From contig OX246748.1 of NCBI GenBank assembly GCA_945910005.1, forward strand, positions 13,949,429 through 14,013,428: a stretch of 64,000 nucleotides of DNA, given 5' to 3'. The position numbers were made by a program, and so were the translations under genes. Below the pieces are notes generated by a model, which was not told where the DNA came from, made no database searches, and saw nothing but the letters and a program-made list of their open reading frames with translations. Below are positions 20,912 through 32,465 of this stretch, piece by piece. This DNA comes from Isoperla grammatica. Its lineage: Eukaryota > Arthropoda > Insecta > Plecoptera > Perlodidae. Within the stretch, counting starts at the first letter, position 1, and each line of letters opens with the position of its first letter.

Positions 20912-21137
20912 TGATTGATATTTGGGCTTAACGTCTTATATTTTTGCAACTTGGCTAATCAAGACGATGAGTGGGTGATAATGAAGATGAAATTTGGGGC
21001 TGTTTGGAGGAAAGGGGCAAGTAGGAGGGCGCGTGAGATGGGGAAAGGGGAGGAATGGGGATCGGGGTATGGACTGCACTTCGTCTGGCTTCTCCTCCTC
21101 GACCAATCCGGCTAGGGTGGCCCTACCAGAAGCATAA
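20912..21137 (-). repeat. Family A copy, truncated at its 5' end
   Basis: The copy stops at ctaccagaagcat and is followed at once by the possible exon at 21138. Confidence 0.75.
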
Positions 21138-21246
21138 GGCTTTGTTACTGGTTGAAGAAATTCGAGAACATGGAGAACAATGTCATGGAGAGACATACCT
21201 TCATCTAATTAATGATTTTGTAGGTTTTAATGTTGTTTTTGCATGA
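21138..21246 (+). other. Possible exon or exon remnant
   Basis: Open frame ALLLVEEIREHGEQCHGETY and LHLINDFVGFNVVFA. It is charged and of ordinary composition, unlike the repeat-derived frames nearby. It could end at a weak GTAG/GTTTTA donor and join in phase 1 to the exon at 21548. Unsupported beyond that. Confidence 0.25.
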
Positions 21247-21547
21247 TAATACTGTTAATAATTAATGTGCAAGTGTATGTGTACATGATTATCAAATTCA
21301 TTTATTGTTCTGTTGAGAATATATGCTAATTAGCATTTATTTTACTTGAGCATAGGCCTATGCCTAGAACATGAATTCTGAATAGCTAGGAGGACTAGTC
21401 CAAACTTGACTTTGATTTTGTGGTGTAATTTTTAGCCTAGATTTATGTTGTAGGTAGTAAGTATGACGACAATATTTTGTAGAATCAAATCAAGGGACAA
21501 TTGTAATGATATTTATATGCTCAATATAATTTTGTTGTTTGCTTCAG

Positions 21548-21607
21548 ATAATGATGATTTCGAAATGTACGCGGATAGCTGCGTGGAGATAATGAATAAT
21601 CTTGAAG
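21548..21607 (+). CDS. Possible 60-nt internal exon
   Basis: It is flanked by a good acceptor (gtttgcttcag) and a consensus donor (GTAAGA at 21608). The only open phase reads NDDFEMYADSCVEIMNNLE, an acidic, ordinary-looking peptide with symmetric phase-1 junctions (60 nt). The family is not recognised. A short stretch like this can arise by chance, so confidence is low. Confidence 0.35.
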
Positions 21608-21639
21608 GTAAGAATGTATACATATTACATTAAAACACA

Positions 21640-21770
21640 ATTGTTTATTGTGTATGTGTTGTATGTGTGTTTTGCATGTGTTGTGAGTGCGTGTTGTGTA
21701 TGTGTTGTATGTGTGTTTTGCATGTGTTGTGAGTGCGTGTGGTGCATGTGGTGAGTGTGGTGCTTGTCGT
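21640..21770. repeat. GT-rich minisatellite, about 45-bp unit, two to three copies
   Basis: tgtgttgtatgtgtgttttg followed by catgtgttgtgagtgcgtg occurs twice, then degrades. Confidence 0.7.
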
Positions 21771-21796
21771 ATTGAACATTTTTTACGATATTTGGG

Positions 21797-22090
21797 TTTT
21801 GATTGATTGATTGTTATTTGGGTTTTACGTCCCTAACGTGGCTAATTGAGACGATGAGTGGGTGATATATGAAGATGAAATATGGGGCTGTTTGGAGGAA
21901 ATGGGCAAGTAGGAGGGAGCGTGAGGATAGGGGAAAGGGGAGGAAAGGGGATTGGGGTATGGACTGCATTTCGTCTTATTTGGTCTTAACGTTTCATATT
22001 TTTGCAACGAGGGTAATCGAGACGATGCGTGGGTGATATATGAAGATGAAATAGGGGCTGTTTGGAGGTAATGAACCAGTAGGAGGGCGG
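21797..22090 (-). repeat. Two Family A copies
   Basis: 21797-21975 and 21976-22090, the first with the ttgggttttacgtccc variant of the tip. Confidence 0.7.
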
Positions 22091-22834
22091 CCTTGGAATG
22101 TAGGGGATGGTAGGAGTAGACGGCGGCGTGGAAAATGTATTGTTGAGTTGTAAAAGAAGAAAGAGAATGTTTTTAAAATTTCGGTGTACAATAAAAATGA
22201 TTATTTATTTAGAGAACAAAATAAAATAACGCATTGTTTATTCACATTTACCAGAGGGGTTCGTAGTTCGTACAGGCTGAGCCACCACTGGGATACTCTA
22301 CCCCGGGCCCATGAAGGTTCATTGAGTGAGAGACTTTTGCGCATGCCTGTACTGGAGTGCAACACTTGTGGGCCTGCCTGTCACGGGATGGGAGACTAAT
22401 TGCATTCTGGTCAGCAAGTCTACTATAAATATTATTGAAAGTTAGACTAGAAGTAACCGGCTCAATGTAGCGTCACATCACTGAACTGGCAGTGAAAAAT
22501 TGATGATTCCAAAACGCATTAAGGGTGCGCTTAAAAATGTGTTTTGACAAATGAATAATTTATGGAAAATTGATAGCAATTTGATAAATTACAAAATGCT
22601 AGGCGCAGTATGGAGCCACGAAGCATAGATCTAGATAAAAGAAATATTTTTATTTTTCCCTATGTGTTGAATTGTGTACTTCATTATTGTCATACTCACA
22701 AACATATCATCCATTTTTGAGGGGGCTGTTTCCTGTGGGGGGGGGGGGAGGGGTGATTTATTGGCAACAAGGTATGATAGAATTAATTTTGTAAAAATGT
22801 TCATAATTCAGATGCAGAATAGTAATAATAATAA
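22091..22834. other. Unassigned; poly-G tract
   Basis: No gene recognised. A poly-G tract (about 13 G) lies at 22736-22750, and a C-type remnant (tctaccccgggcccatgaag) at about 22297-22317. Confidence 0.4.
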
Positions 22835-23122
22835 TTGATTGATTGATTGATATTTGGGCTTAACGTCTTATATTTTTGCAGCTTGGCTAATCAAGACGAT
22901 GAGTGGGTGATAATGAAGATGAAATTGGGGGCTCTATGGAGGAAAGGGGAAAGGGGAGGAAAGGGGATTGGGGTGTGGACTGCACTTCGTCTGACTTCTC
23001 CTCCTCGACCAGTCCGGCTAGGGTGGCCCGACCAGAAGCATACGCTTCCGCCGGCATAGCTCCAGGAATCATCAAAGCGCACAAACCTGCCCACCACGAT
23101 AAGGTAGCAGTCCCTGGGCAGG
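22835..23122 (-). repeat. Full-length Family A
   Basis: From (GATT)n to ctgggcagg, with a shortened purine-rich middle. Confidence 0.8.
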
Positions 23123-23130
23123 TTTAGTTT

Positions 23131-23632
23131 TTTGAATTTATTGGGTTTAAGGGCGCTTCAACCAGTTAGGTCATTTTGCGCCACCAAGATGGTGTTTTGT
23201 AAGCTAAGTAATTAAGTAACTATGAAAGTAGTAATTTTGTTTTAATTTTATATGAATTTAATTTATATTATTTTATATTTATAATTGGTTGTATTTAAAA
23301 TTGTTGGAAAAACTGTGTGCGGACAAGAAATTTTAAAAGTTTATCACAATTCTCGTATGACAAAAGTTCTTCATACAACGGGGAAAGCTTTAATTGTGTT
23401 TTCAACACATCATGTTTGGTACATTCTGACAATATGTGACGTACAGTCAGAGTAACGTCACAAGTGTCACATTTTGGGACAACTTTTTCTCTAGTGAGGA
23501 GATAGCCATGAGTCAAACGAGTGTGGCCAATGCGAACCCGTGCCAACACAACCTCTTCCCGGCGAGAAAGACGGGAAGATGGAGGCCGAACTTTATTGAT
23601 TAATTTAGGCATAATTAATCAATGATTGAATT
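23131..23632 (-). mobile_element. Family B non-LTR retrotransposon, 5'-truncated, keeps C-terminal ORF
   Basis: On the minus strand, the C-terminal ORF (23295-23612) is followed by an AT-rich 3' UTR and the end block CCTTAAACCCAATAAATTC. The protein part contains SRREEVVLARVRIGHTRLTH and GYLLTREKVVPKCDTCDVTL, then TVRHILSECTKHD. This is the RNase-H-distal tail with a C-x2-C...H...C knuckle seen in I/Nimb-like non-LTR elements of arthropods. The RT and endonuclease are absent. The copy at 49518 is nearly identical, so the family was recently active. Confidence 0.75.
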
Positions 23633-24062
23633 TTATAATATTATCCATGGCCAGGATTTCGTCACTCTCCATTCGTGTAGCGGTCCCCACGCATCGATTA
23701 GGGCGCTCGCTGACGCGTCATAAGGGCGAGACTAACGCTGATAGATGACGCGGCATAGTGTTGATGATTCCAGAAACCTCTGCCGCTTCTGAACGGCTTC
23801 AAAATCGAATTATTTACATCTTAACTCCAGCCAGCCTCCATTCAGGCGAGCAGGAACATTTTTAACTTTCCATAACAAGATATAATATTCAAACGATGAA
23901 AGGGGGAAGGACTCTCGGGGGCGTGAGAATAGGGAGCACGTATATGCGTGAGTCCCCTATAATGCGTGGGATGGCAGTGTGAGACAGAGTGGCAATATAC
24001 AAGTAAAACAGATAAGACTGGTCTTGTATCTCTAAAGTGATATTCAATAATAAATCTTGATT
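23633..24062. other. Unassigned, no gene seen
   Basis: Non-repetitive sequence with no splice-bounded frame that I can support. Confidence 0.4.
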
Positions 24063-24185
24063 TATTGATAGATTGATTGATTGATATTTGAGCTAACGTC
24101 TCATATTTCTGCAACGAGGCTAATCGAGACGATGAGAGGTGAATTATGAAAATGATAATGAAATAGGAGGGTGTTTGGAGGAAAA
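24063..24185 (-). repeat. Family A, 5'-truncated
   Basis: gattgattgatatttgag to ggtgtttggaggaaa. Confidence 0.7.
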
Positions 24186-24779
24186 ATAATTTATGTGTAT
24201 ATGCTGATTATTTTTTAAATGTGCCTTCGTATCTATGAGAAACTTTTGTATCTTGTATCTTTACTTGTATCTTAACCTAAAGTATCTTTACCTAGACCTA
24301 GATAATTTAAGAAAGTATCGTAGTCAAGACTGCGCCACACTGAACATATAACAAGCGAACCATGATGGATGCGGTGGAGTGGGGGGGGAGGGGGGGGGGG
24401 GGTAGCAAGGTACTTGGAACTCACGCGAGGCTCCAAGAGGGTTAAATATTTCATCGTTTCCGCAAGAAGTGATGGCGAAGTGATTTGTGTGGCGCGGCTG
24501 TCGGGAGAGCGGCCACATTATGCAATCATATTCAAATTTACAGTTCCAGATTCTTTTTACAAAAGTTGCTCCCCCACCCCTTTGTCCATGCACCCGCACC
24601 CGCACCCCTCCCGTTGCCCCTCAACAGCCCCCTGTTCAGCTCGAAAAATGACCCGGAAAACATTTGTATTTTATTTTTGTGGAAATATAAAACTCTGAAT
24701 GTGTAAGAGTGCAGGAAATTCCGAGCGTTAGCAGAATGTTCTACACGATCCTTACATGATATGACACTATTTTCTTAAA
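24186..24779. other. Unassigned, with poly-G and CCGCACC tracts
   Basis: A poly-G block lies at 24380-24402 and cacccgcacccgcacccc at about 24590-24607. No gene seen. Confidence 0.4.
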
Positions 24780-25599
24780 GTTGATTGATTTTTGGGCTTA
24801 ACGCCTCGAACTATGCAATTTGGCTAATCGAGACTATAAGTGGGTGAAATATGAAAATAAAATGGGAGGTGTTGGATGATTGATATTTGGGCTTAACGTC
24901 TCATATTTTTGCAACGAGGCTAATCGAGACAATGAGTGGGTGATAATGAAGATGAAATTGGGGGCTCTTTAGAGGAAAGGGGCAAGTAGGAGGGCGGGGA
25001 GGCTGCATTGCAAAACGACCATTTTTATATTTAATTTATGGAGTTAAACAATAAAAGCATTCTAAAAACGTCAATATATATTAAAATAACACCACAGCAA
25101 TACTTAATGGAGATTTTGTTTTACAATGGATTGATTGATTGATATTTGGGCTTAACGTCTCATTTTTTTGCAACTTGGTTAATCGATACGATGATTGGAT
25201 GAAATATGAAGACGAAATGAAGAGATAGAGATATTTGGGCTTAACGTCTCATATTTTTGCAACGAGGCTAATCGAGACAATGAGTGGGTGATATATGAAG
25301 ATGAAATTGGGGGCTGTTTGGAGGAAAGGGACAAGTAGGATGGCAGTGAGGATAGGGGAAGGGGGAGTAAAACGGAGTGGGGACGTTGTGGACTGCATTT
25401 CGTCTGGCTTTTCCTCCTCAACCAGTCCGGCTAGGGTGGCCCTACCAGAAGCATACGCTTCCGCCGGCATATATCTCGGGATCAACAAAGCACGCAAACC
25501 TGCCCTCCGCGATAAGGTAGCAGTCCCTGGGCAAGTCCAGGAATCATCAAAGCTCGTAAAAACAAATAAAGTCGGCAGTCCCTGGGCAGGTTGGCTAAT
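24780..25599 (-). repeat. Family A cluster
   Basis: Copies lie at 24780-24875, 24876-25005, 25128-25225 and 25227-25535. The last is followed by a partial repeat of its own end (25536-25590, tccaggaatcatcaaagctc to cctgggcagg). Confidence 0.75.
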
Positions 25600-25860
25600 C
25601 AAGATGACAAGTCGGTGAAATATGAAGGTTGGGGATTAGCGGGTGTTTAGGTCGCTATTTGGGTTATTTTGTGTTTAACGACGTATTCAACATCTAGGTC
25701 GTATGATGTCGGAGAAGGAGATTGCAGATAAGGGACACGTAGTAGGCTACAAAAATGGAAGAAGTTAAATAAAAGGATTTAAATGGGAAAATTGGTGTAG
25801 CAAGACATCATTTCGTCGCCCATTACGATTGGTAGAGTCATCCTCCCCATTTTATTATTA
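25600..25860 (-). repeat. Family C copy
   Basis: A 3' tip (tgtgtttaacgacgtattca) lies at 25670-25710 and a 5' end (cgcccattacgattggtag) at 25815-25850. (ATT)n lies at 25850-25862. Confidence 0.6.
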
Positions 25861-25863
25861 TTA

Positions 25864-26171
25864 TTGATTGATATTTGGGCTTAACGTCTCATATTTTTGC
25901 AACGAGGCTAATCGAGACAATGAGTGGGTGATATATGAAGATGAAATAGGGAGCTGTTTGGAGGAAAGGGGCCAATAGGAGGGCGGGGTGGAAAGGGGAA
26001 GGGGGAGGAAAGGGGATTGGGGTGTGGACTGCATTTTGTCTGACTCCTCCTCCTCAACCAGTCCGGCTAGGGTGACCCTACCAGAAGCATACGCTTCCGC
26101 CGGCATAGCTCCAGGAATCATCAAAGCGCACAAACCTGCCCACCACGATAAGGTAGCAGTCCCTGGGCAGG
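25864..26171 (-). repeat. Full-length Family A
   Basis: gattgatatttgggctta to cctgggcagg, 308 bp. Confidence 0.85.
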
Positions 26172-26217
26172 TTATTTTATTTACAAAGCACAAGCACACT
26201 CGAAAAGAAAAGCTGAA

Positions 26218-26565
26218 ATTTCGTCTGATGAGGAGATTGACACCAATGGGTTGGACTTTGTCCCCCTATATCTGGTCATCCGTCCGACGTCTCGCACATT
26301 TTCAAAGATCGATCCACTTTTCATAGAAAAGAGTTTAGAGGAGTCGCTTGGAATGATGCGATCTATAAAAACGTTGAGAGATGGTAACCTGTTGGTTCAC
26401 TATTCATCCGAAACCCAAGCTATCAAACTACTGCAATTCACATCACTATGCTTAATGCCAGTCAAAGTCGAGGATCACTCGTCTCTGAACGTTTGTAAGG
26501 GAGTGGTGTCGTGTTTCGACCTGATGAACTCCAGCGAAAATGAAATCAAGCTCTACCTCGCAAAC
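26218..26565 (+). pseudogene. ORF1 (gag-like) N-terminal fragment of a non-LTR retrotransposon
   Basis: The plus frame reads ISSDEEIDTNGLDFVPLYLV, then IRPTSRTFSKIDPLFIEKSL, IKTLRDGNLLVHYSSETQ, SSLNVCKGVVSCFDLM and NEIKLYL. The sequence (I-R-P-T, a GxLLVxxxSxxQAxxLL strand, then LNxxKGVxxCxDL) is the RRM-like region of ORF1 proteins of I/Nimb-like elements. It is cut off after about 116 codons by an (ATT)n run, and there is no RT downstream. It is on the plus strand, unlike the Family B coding fragments. No start codon is assigned because the first recognisable codons lie directly after a Family A copy. Confidence 0.55.
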
Positions 26566-26842
26566 TATTATTATTATCATAATTATCAGTATTATTATTA
26601 ATGTGGTTTATAGGCACAAAACACCTGGGTTATCAGTGCCTATCTTTACAATTTAAATCCAAATTCTATACCCTGGACTCAGGAAGAGTATTTGAATTTA
26701 TTGAATTGAATTTGAATTTATTGGGTTTAAGGGCGCTTCAACCAGTTAGGTCATTTTGCGCCACCAAGATGGTGTTTTGCAAGCTAAGTAATTAAGTTAC
26801 TAGGAAAGTAGTATTTATGTTTTAATTTTATATGAATTTGAT
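26566..26842 (-). repeat. Family E end with (ATT)n, then Family B end
   Basis: E: gtggtttataggcacaaaac, then ctgggttatcagtgcctatc (about 26601-26655). B: 26700-26842, with a doubled gaatttgaattt tail. Confidence 0.65.
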
Positions 26843-27009
26843 GGCTAATCGAGACAATGAGTGGGTGAAATATGGGATGTCATGAATATGATCGGTTAGT
26901 TTAAAAAAAGAGGAAGTCTTTGATTACTGAGAACACGGGAGGTGAAAGGTACGCGCAAGTGCCCTCTTTGCGGGTACCGGTCACCACGAACAAAGACCCA
27001 CCTCCACTG

Positions 27010-27046
<37 letters not shown>

Positions 27047-27332
27047 GATGATGGTGATATTTGGGTTTTACGTCCCATATTTTTCAACTTGGCTAATCGA
27101 GACAATGAGAGGGTGAAATATGAAACTGAAGATGCTTGGAGGAAAGGGGCAAAGTAGGAGGACGGGGAGGAAAAGTGAAATGGGAAGGAAAGGGATAGTG
27201 AAAGGTGTAAATGTGAGGAGAAGGGAAAGGGTGGGGCATCATACAGTTGCCTCGTACGATCGGCAGAGTCACGGGGTCCGGCTTGGTGGAGGTGCCGGGT
27301 AATCAAATGATTTATGTATCGCGTCGCTCTCG

Positions 27333-27400
<68 letters not shown>

Positions 27401-27910
27401 TTTGGGCTTTAATTCTCATATTTTTGAAACATGGCTAATGGAGGATGGATATTTGGGCTTAACGTCTCATATTTTTGCAACGAGGCTATAGTCGAGACAA
27501 TGAGTGGGTGATATATGTAGATTGATTGATATTTGGGATTAACGTCTCATATTTTTGCAACTTGGTGAAACATGAAGCTGTAATAGGGTGCTGTTTGGAG
27601 GAAAAGGGCAAATAGGAGGGCGGGGAGGGAAGTGAAAAGAATGCCATTTAAAGGGTGATAGGTGGAATGTGGATATTGGAGAACCTCATTTCGTAAACTC
27701 TTACATGATTGATATTTGGGCTTAGAGTCTCATATTTTTGCAACGTGGCTAATCGAAAAAGTATGTGAAAACGAAAATAATGTAGTTACAGGATATTTTT
27801 TTTCATGAAACTAGACATTTAAATTTTCGTCTTGATATTTGGGCTAAACGTCTTATATTTTTGCAACTCGACTAATCAAGACAAAGAGTGGGTGATAATG
27901 AAGATGAAAA
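26843..27910 (-). repeat. Family A fragments, an A/C chimera and long (GATT)n tails
   Basis: A pieces lie at 26843-26880, 27010-27235 (ending in a C-type 5' end, ttgcctcgtacgatcggcag, to about 27300), 27334-27445, 27448-27520, 27522-27640, 27706-27770 and 27830-27910. The (GATT)n tail at 27334-27400 is about 66 bp long. Confidence 0.65.
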
Positions 27911-28685
27911 TCCAGTATTAAGGCCTCATACCAAACTTTGTAAAACAATTTAAATGTTTCAAAAGGCAAGAAAGTATTTAATAGGCTTATAATTTAATTA
28001 AAAAGGAAATCGTTTTCCTTGTTGCATTTTATATTCATAAGTTGTGTTTAAAATCATAATTTTATGAAAAAGGAGAAAAGAGAATAGACTACGATGATTT
28101 TTTAACAAGACCGTGTTGTACATTTTGAAAGATTATATATTTTTGAAATGTATGCATGTATACAAACATTCATACTTTACCTTAACTTAATATAATAACA
28201 AAATTTAAATTTGTGTCATAGTTTGTGTAAACTGCATGTATATATGTTGTAGTTTCAAAAATAGCAATATCATTAATAAATGATAGGCTTAATTCGTGCA
28301 ATCATACACTCGCTTATTTGTGATCTGATGTTGTTGTGTATATATACAAAGAACATCGCCGTACGACAGGCAGAGTCCGACAGAGACAGTGTCTCAGCCC
28401 CTGGACTGTCCCGCAGGCCAAAAGACGTTCCTGGAGCGAATCCTTATTCTAGAAGCGAGAGAGAGCGAGAGAGAGAGCGCGACGAGGGGGGTGGGTGGGG
28501 GTGGGGGGAAGGGGGAGGGCCATGTGGAAAGCGGATGATAATCTACATAATTTCCTACTTGTTTGCGAAGCAGGGAAGGTTACATACTAAATAACCGCAG
28601 TAATGAAAAGAATGTGATTTCTAGAAAAGTTGAAATAAAAGAATGTCCCTATTATTATTTCTTTTCCGGATGTTCTAAGTCTGTG
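27911..28685. other. AT-rich unassigned sequence; GA-rich and G-rich tract
   Basis: No gene. A C-type remnant (cgccgtacgacaggcagagt) lies at 28355-28375. A (GAGA)n/(GGGGT) tract lies at 28455-28520. Confidence 0.4.
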
Positions 28686-28689
28686 AGTA

Positions 28690-28813
28690 ATGATAGTACA
28701 GTCGGTGTCGTATGAGAACTAGGGACAAGAGACTTTGTGTCAAGCTAGTACAGTCGGTGTCGTATGAGAACTAGGGACAAGAGACTTTGTGTCAAGCTAG
28801 TACAGTCGGTGTC
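28690..28813. repeat. 52-bp minisatellite, left part
   Basis: gtacagtcggtgtcgtatga and ctagggacaagagacttt recur with starts at 28696, 28748 and 28800, period 52. The array resumes at 29120 after a Family A insertion. Confidence 0.85.
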
Positions 28814-29119
28814 TGATTGATATTTGGGCTTAACGTCTCATATTTTTGCAACGAGGCTAATCGAGACAATGAGTGGGTGATATATGAAGATGAAATAGAG
28901 GGCTCTTTGGAGGAAAGGGGCCAATATAAGGGCGGGGTGGAAAGGGGAAAGGGGAGGATAGGGGATTGGGGTGTGGACTGCACTTCGTCTGACTTCTCCT
29001 CCTCGACCAGTCCGGCTAGGGTGGCCCTACCAGAAGCATACGCTTCCGCCGGCATAGCTCTCGGGATCATCAAAGCACACAAACCTGCCCACCACGATAA
29101 GGTAGCAGTCCCTGGGCAG
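28814..29119 (-). repeat. Full-length Family A inserted in the minisatellite without target duplication
   Basis: The unit gtgtcgtatgag is split to gtgtc on the left and gtatgag on the right, with 306 bp (TGATTGATATTTGGGC to CCTGGGCAG) between. The uninterrupted unit shows that nothing was duplicated or lost. This fixes both ends of the element exactly. Confidence 0.85.
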
Positions 29120-29240
29120 GTATGAGAACTAGGGACAAGAGACTTTATGTCAAGCTAGTACAGTCGGTGCCTTATGAGAACTAGGCACAAGAGACTTTAT
29201 GTCAAGCTAGTACAGTCGGTGCCGTACGATAACTAGGGAC
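29120..29240. repeat. 52-bp minisatellite, right part
   Basis: Units read tatgagaactagggacaaga with tttatg in place of tttgtg, and a last unit with cgtacgataac. Confidence 0.8.
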
Positions 29241-29242
29241 AA

Positions 29243-29640
29243 GATGATGATATTTGGGCTTAACGTCTCATATTTTGATTGATTGATATTTGGGCTTAAC
29301 GTCTTATATTTTTGCAACTTGGCTAATCAAGACGATGAGTGCGTGATAATGAAGATAGAGATCTAATATTTTGGCAACGAGGCTAATCGAGACAATGAGT
29401 GGGTGATATACGAAGATGAAATAGGGGGCTGTTTGGAGGAAAGGGGCAAGTAGGAGGGCAGGGTGGAAAGGGGAAGGGGTGGGAAATGGAGGGGGGAGGT
29501 TGTAAACTGCATTTCGTCTGACTTCTCCTCTACCTGTCCGGCTAGGGTGGCCCTACCAGAAGCATTCGCTTCCGCCGGCATAGCTCTCGGGATCAACACA
29601 AACCTGCCCACCACGATAAGGCAGCAGTCCCTGGGCAGGT
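29243..29640 (-). repeat. Family A copies
   Basis: Tips lie at 29243-29275 and 29276-29355. A fuller copy lies at 29356-29640, ending ctgggcagg. Confidence 0.75.
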
Positions 29641-30208
29641 ACAATAACAAGAAAACAACTTCTTGATGTTTCTCTTCTCCCCGTGCACCGGTCCCCCCAG
29701 CCAACCCTCGGCCACAGTGTTGCCAATCTGTAAGCGAGAGCTCATGCAACAGAGCCCGAAGGCGATTTGCACAACGACTCCAGCAATGTTTTCGTGGTAA
29801 TTTTTAACCCACAAATTGTTATGGCAATTGACGTTTTATGAATACGACATCCTAGCTCTCAAAGATTATTACCATTGCGCCATAAAATTGAATTGCTTAT
29901 GGTAAAATCCATACGATTACTATCTCTGCATCCCCTTATAAACCACCCCACCCCCCATATATATATACGACACATATCAACCCTCGAGCAACTGATGTGG
30001 ATTACGTTATATATACGGAATTAATTTATGGTACTCGCGTGTCACACCAACCACTGAAGCTGCGGCCATTTATTGCCGACAGATAAGAACGAACATAGTC
30101 GAGAACTCCGAGGTTGGCGGCTGCGATGACTCCGTACAGTGAGGCTAATCTAGCCCTAGATCATTGGAACAGATTTGTTGACGGATGCTCAGATCGCGAT
30201 TTTTTATC
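29641..30208. other. Unassigned sequence
   Basis: No gene recognised. A CCACCCC/(TA)n tract lies at 29940-29970. Confidence 0.35.
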
Positions 30209-30422
30209 ATTTTGATTTTAACGACATACTCTATCGTTTGGTCACATGACGTGACTCCTTCCCTCCCAACGGGGGGGGGGGGGGGGGGAGTGATTGGACG
30301 AGAAGGAAGACCTTCAAAGGGGATAAGGGGTGGGAAATTGAAACAATAGGACCTCATTTCGCCGTCTCTCGACGACCGGCATAAACACAATGGGCCCAAA
30401 TTCTACCCTGGGCCCAGACGGG
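30209..30422 (-). repeat. Family C copy with poly-G tract
   Basis: The tip (gattttaacgacatactcta, about 30213-30232) and the 5' end (tctctcgacgaccggcataa, then attctaccctgggcccagac) flank an 18-G tract at 30271-30288. Confidence 0.65.
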
Positions 30423-30584
30423 AACCGTGTTACGAAACAATTATCAATTATTATAACCTCAACTTGTGTACATGCATTATTGTTTCAATATGTCAAGGTT
30501 TCGTAGCTAAGTATTTAGCAACCTGAATTAGGGGTATAATTTTATTCGATACTTTGGATTGTTTATCTTATTTGTTTCTTAATG

Positions 30585-31700
30585 ACGTACTGATTGATTG
30601 ATAGATATTTGGGCTTATTGATTGATTAATGGGGCTTAACGTCTCATATTTATGCAACGATGGCTAATTGAGACGATGAGCGGGTGATAATGAAGATGAG
30701 AAAGATGATAATGAAGAATAAAGCTACATCCGAATCAGATCCATTGTACGTCGCGTGAGTCGTCATACGGGAGTCCAGCAAGGGAGGGCAGGGCCAAGTG
30801 GGAGAGAAATATTCATGGGACAGTGGGGGGGAAAGGGGATTGGGGTGTGGACTGCACTTTGTCTGACTTCACGTCTCATATTTTTGCAACGAGGCTAATC
30901 GAGACCATGAGTGGGTGATATATGAAGATGACATATGGAGCTGTTTGGAGGAAAGGGGCAAGTAGGAGGGAGTGTGAGGAAAGGGAAAAGGGGAAAGGGG
31001 TAAGGGGAGGAAAGGGGATTGATTTGATTATTTGGGCTTAACGTCTCATATTTTTGCAACGAGGCTAATCGAGACAATGAGTGGGTGATACATGAAGATG
31101 AAATATGGGGCTGTTTGGAGGAAAAGGGCAAGTAGGAGGGAGCGTGAGGAAAAGGGAAAGGGGAGGAAAGGGGTGTGGACTGCACTTCGTCTGACTTCTC
31201 CTCCTCGACCAGTCCGGCTAGGGTGGCCCTACCAGAAGCATACGCTTCCGCCGGCATAGCTCTCGGGATCAACAAAGCACGCAAACCTGCCCACCGCGAT
31301 AAGGTAGCAGTCCATGGGTTGGGGTGTGGACTGCACTTCGTCTGACTTCCCCTCCTCGACCAGTCCGGCTAGGGTGGCCCTACCAGAAGGATACACTTCC
31401 GCCGGCATAGCTCCAGGAATCATCAAAGCGCACAAACCTGCCCACAATTGTAATAAAACTTTGGCAATACGGGGCTGTTTGGAGGATTGATTGATTGATA
31501 TATGGGTATAACGTCTCATATTTTTGCAACGTAGCTAATCGAGATAATGAGTGGGTGAAACAATGAGTGGGTGAAATATGAAGATGAAATAGGGGGCTGT
31601 TTGGAAGAAAGAAGCAAGTAGGAGGTCGGGGAGAAAAGGGGCGGAAAATGGAATGGGGAGGAAAAGGGAATGGGGAGGAAAAGGGAAAGAGGAGTGAAAT
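30585..31700 (-). repeat. Family A cluster, including the second copy of the chimera at 1158
   Basis: 30585-30868 shares its middle with 1158-1470. Further copies lie at 30869-31019, 31020-31318 (full), 31319-31445 (5'-end part only) and 31482-31700. Confidence 0.7.
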
Positions 31701-32280
31701 GAAATGTTTATAGGAACTACACCAGAGTAGCAACATAGAAAATTCAACTTCGTTCCTAGAAATAAATATAGCTTGTTCCAAGGGCGCCATGATCGTAGCA
31801 CATATAGGGATGTGATCGTAGTATACAGCAGAAACAACCCCCAGTGTTTAACATTAAATCTTGGATAAAGAGCGCGCACTTCTAATAAAAGGCGAGAACC
31901 GTCCAACTAAGAAAGATAATGTTGGCAAAAATTCGCGTGTTTCAATTGACGTAGAACTTAAAATGGAATGCTGCATATTTTGCAAACCTACATCATACCG
32001 GGAATCGTACCCGAACTAAATTCGTCTTCCTTTTTTGTTTATTTTATTGAAAATTGTTTGTGTTATTCATCTTGTTTACTTTGATAAGGCCAAGTTAAGT
32101 TTAGGGACACGTCAGTGGTGTTTCTAAGTATTTCTAAGCGAAGTCATCATAATAATGCAAAACGACATAATTTATTTTAGTGTAATTGATAGCCGCAGCA
32201 AAAACCACCAAAACGTCAACCTGTTTTTCTCCCCATTACAAACGACACAACCGTTAAAACAACATTATGAACAAAGTCAA
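31701..32280. other. Unassigned sequence
   Basis: No gene recognised. AT-rich after 32000. Confidence 0.35.
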
Positions 32281-32460
32281 GCACTTCCTGCCCGTCTGCC
32301 GCACACGAGCGGGGCGTCGCGACGCCGTGCGCTGATTGGCCGAGCTCGCCCCGTCGTCGCCGCCCCCTAGCTCGCCGCTGATTGGCCCGCGGCAAGCCAC
32401 GCCCCCTAGCAGCTGTGTGTGGGGGCAGCAAGTGCGGGAGTCAATCAAGTTTAGCACCAG
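32281..32460. promoter_or_regulatory. CpG-rich, promoter-like patch
   Basis: Two CTGATTGGCC-type inverted CCAAT boxes (about 32330 and 32377) lie among GC boxes (ccacgccccctagc at about 32397) and CpG-dense sequence (gcggggcgtcgcgacgccg). The layout is typical of a TATA-less promoter. It lies about 3.6 kb upstream of the PRDM8-like exon, on a non-repetitive patch. Linkage to that gene is only a possibility. Confidence 0.35.
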
Positions 32461-32465
32461 TTGGT

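Noticed and set aside
28814..29119. Family A as a Helitron, because of insertion without duplication
   Set aside because: The ends are TGATT...GGGCAG, not TC...CTRR, and the target is C/G and not A/T. Other copies carry 13-bp duplications, and a simple-repeat tail plus constant tip with variable opposite end fit retroposition better.
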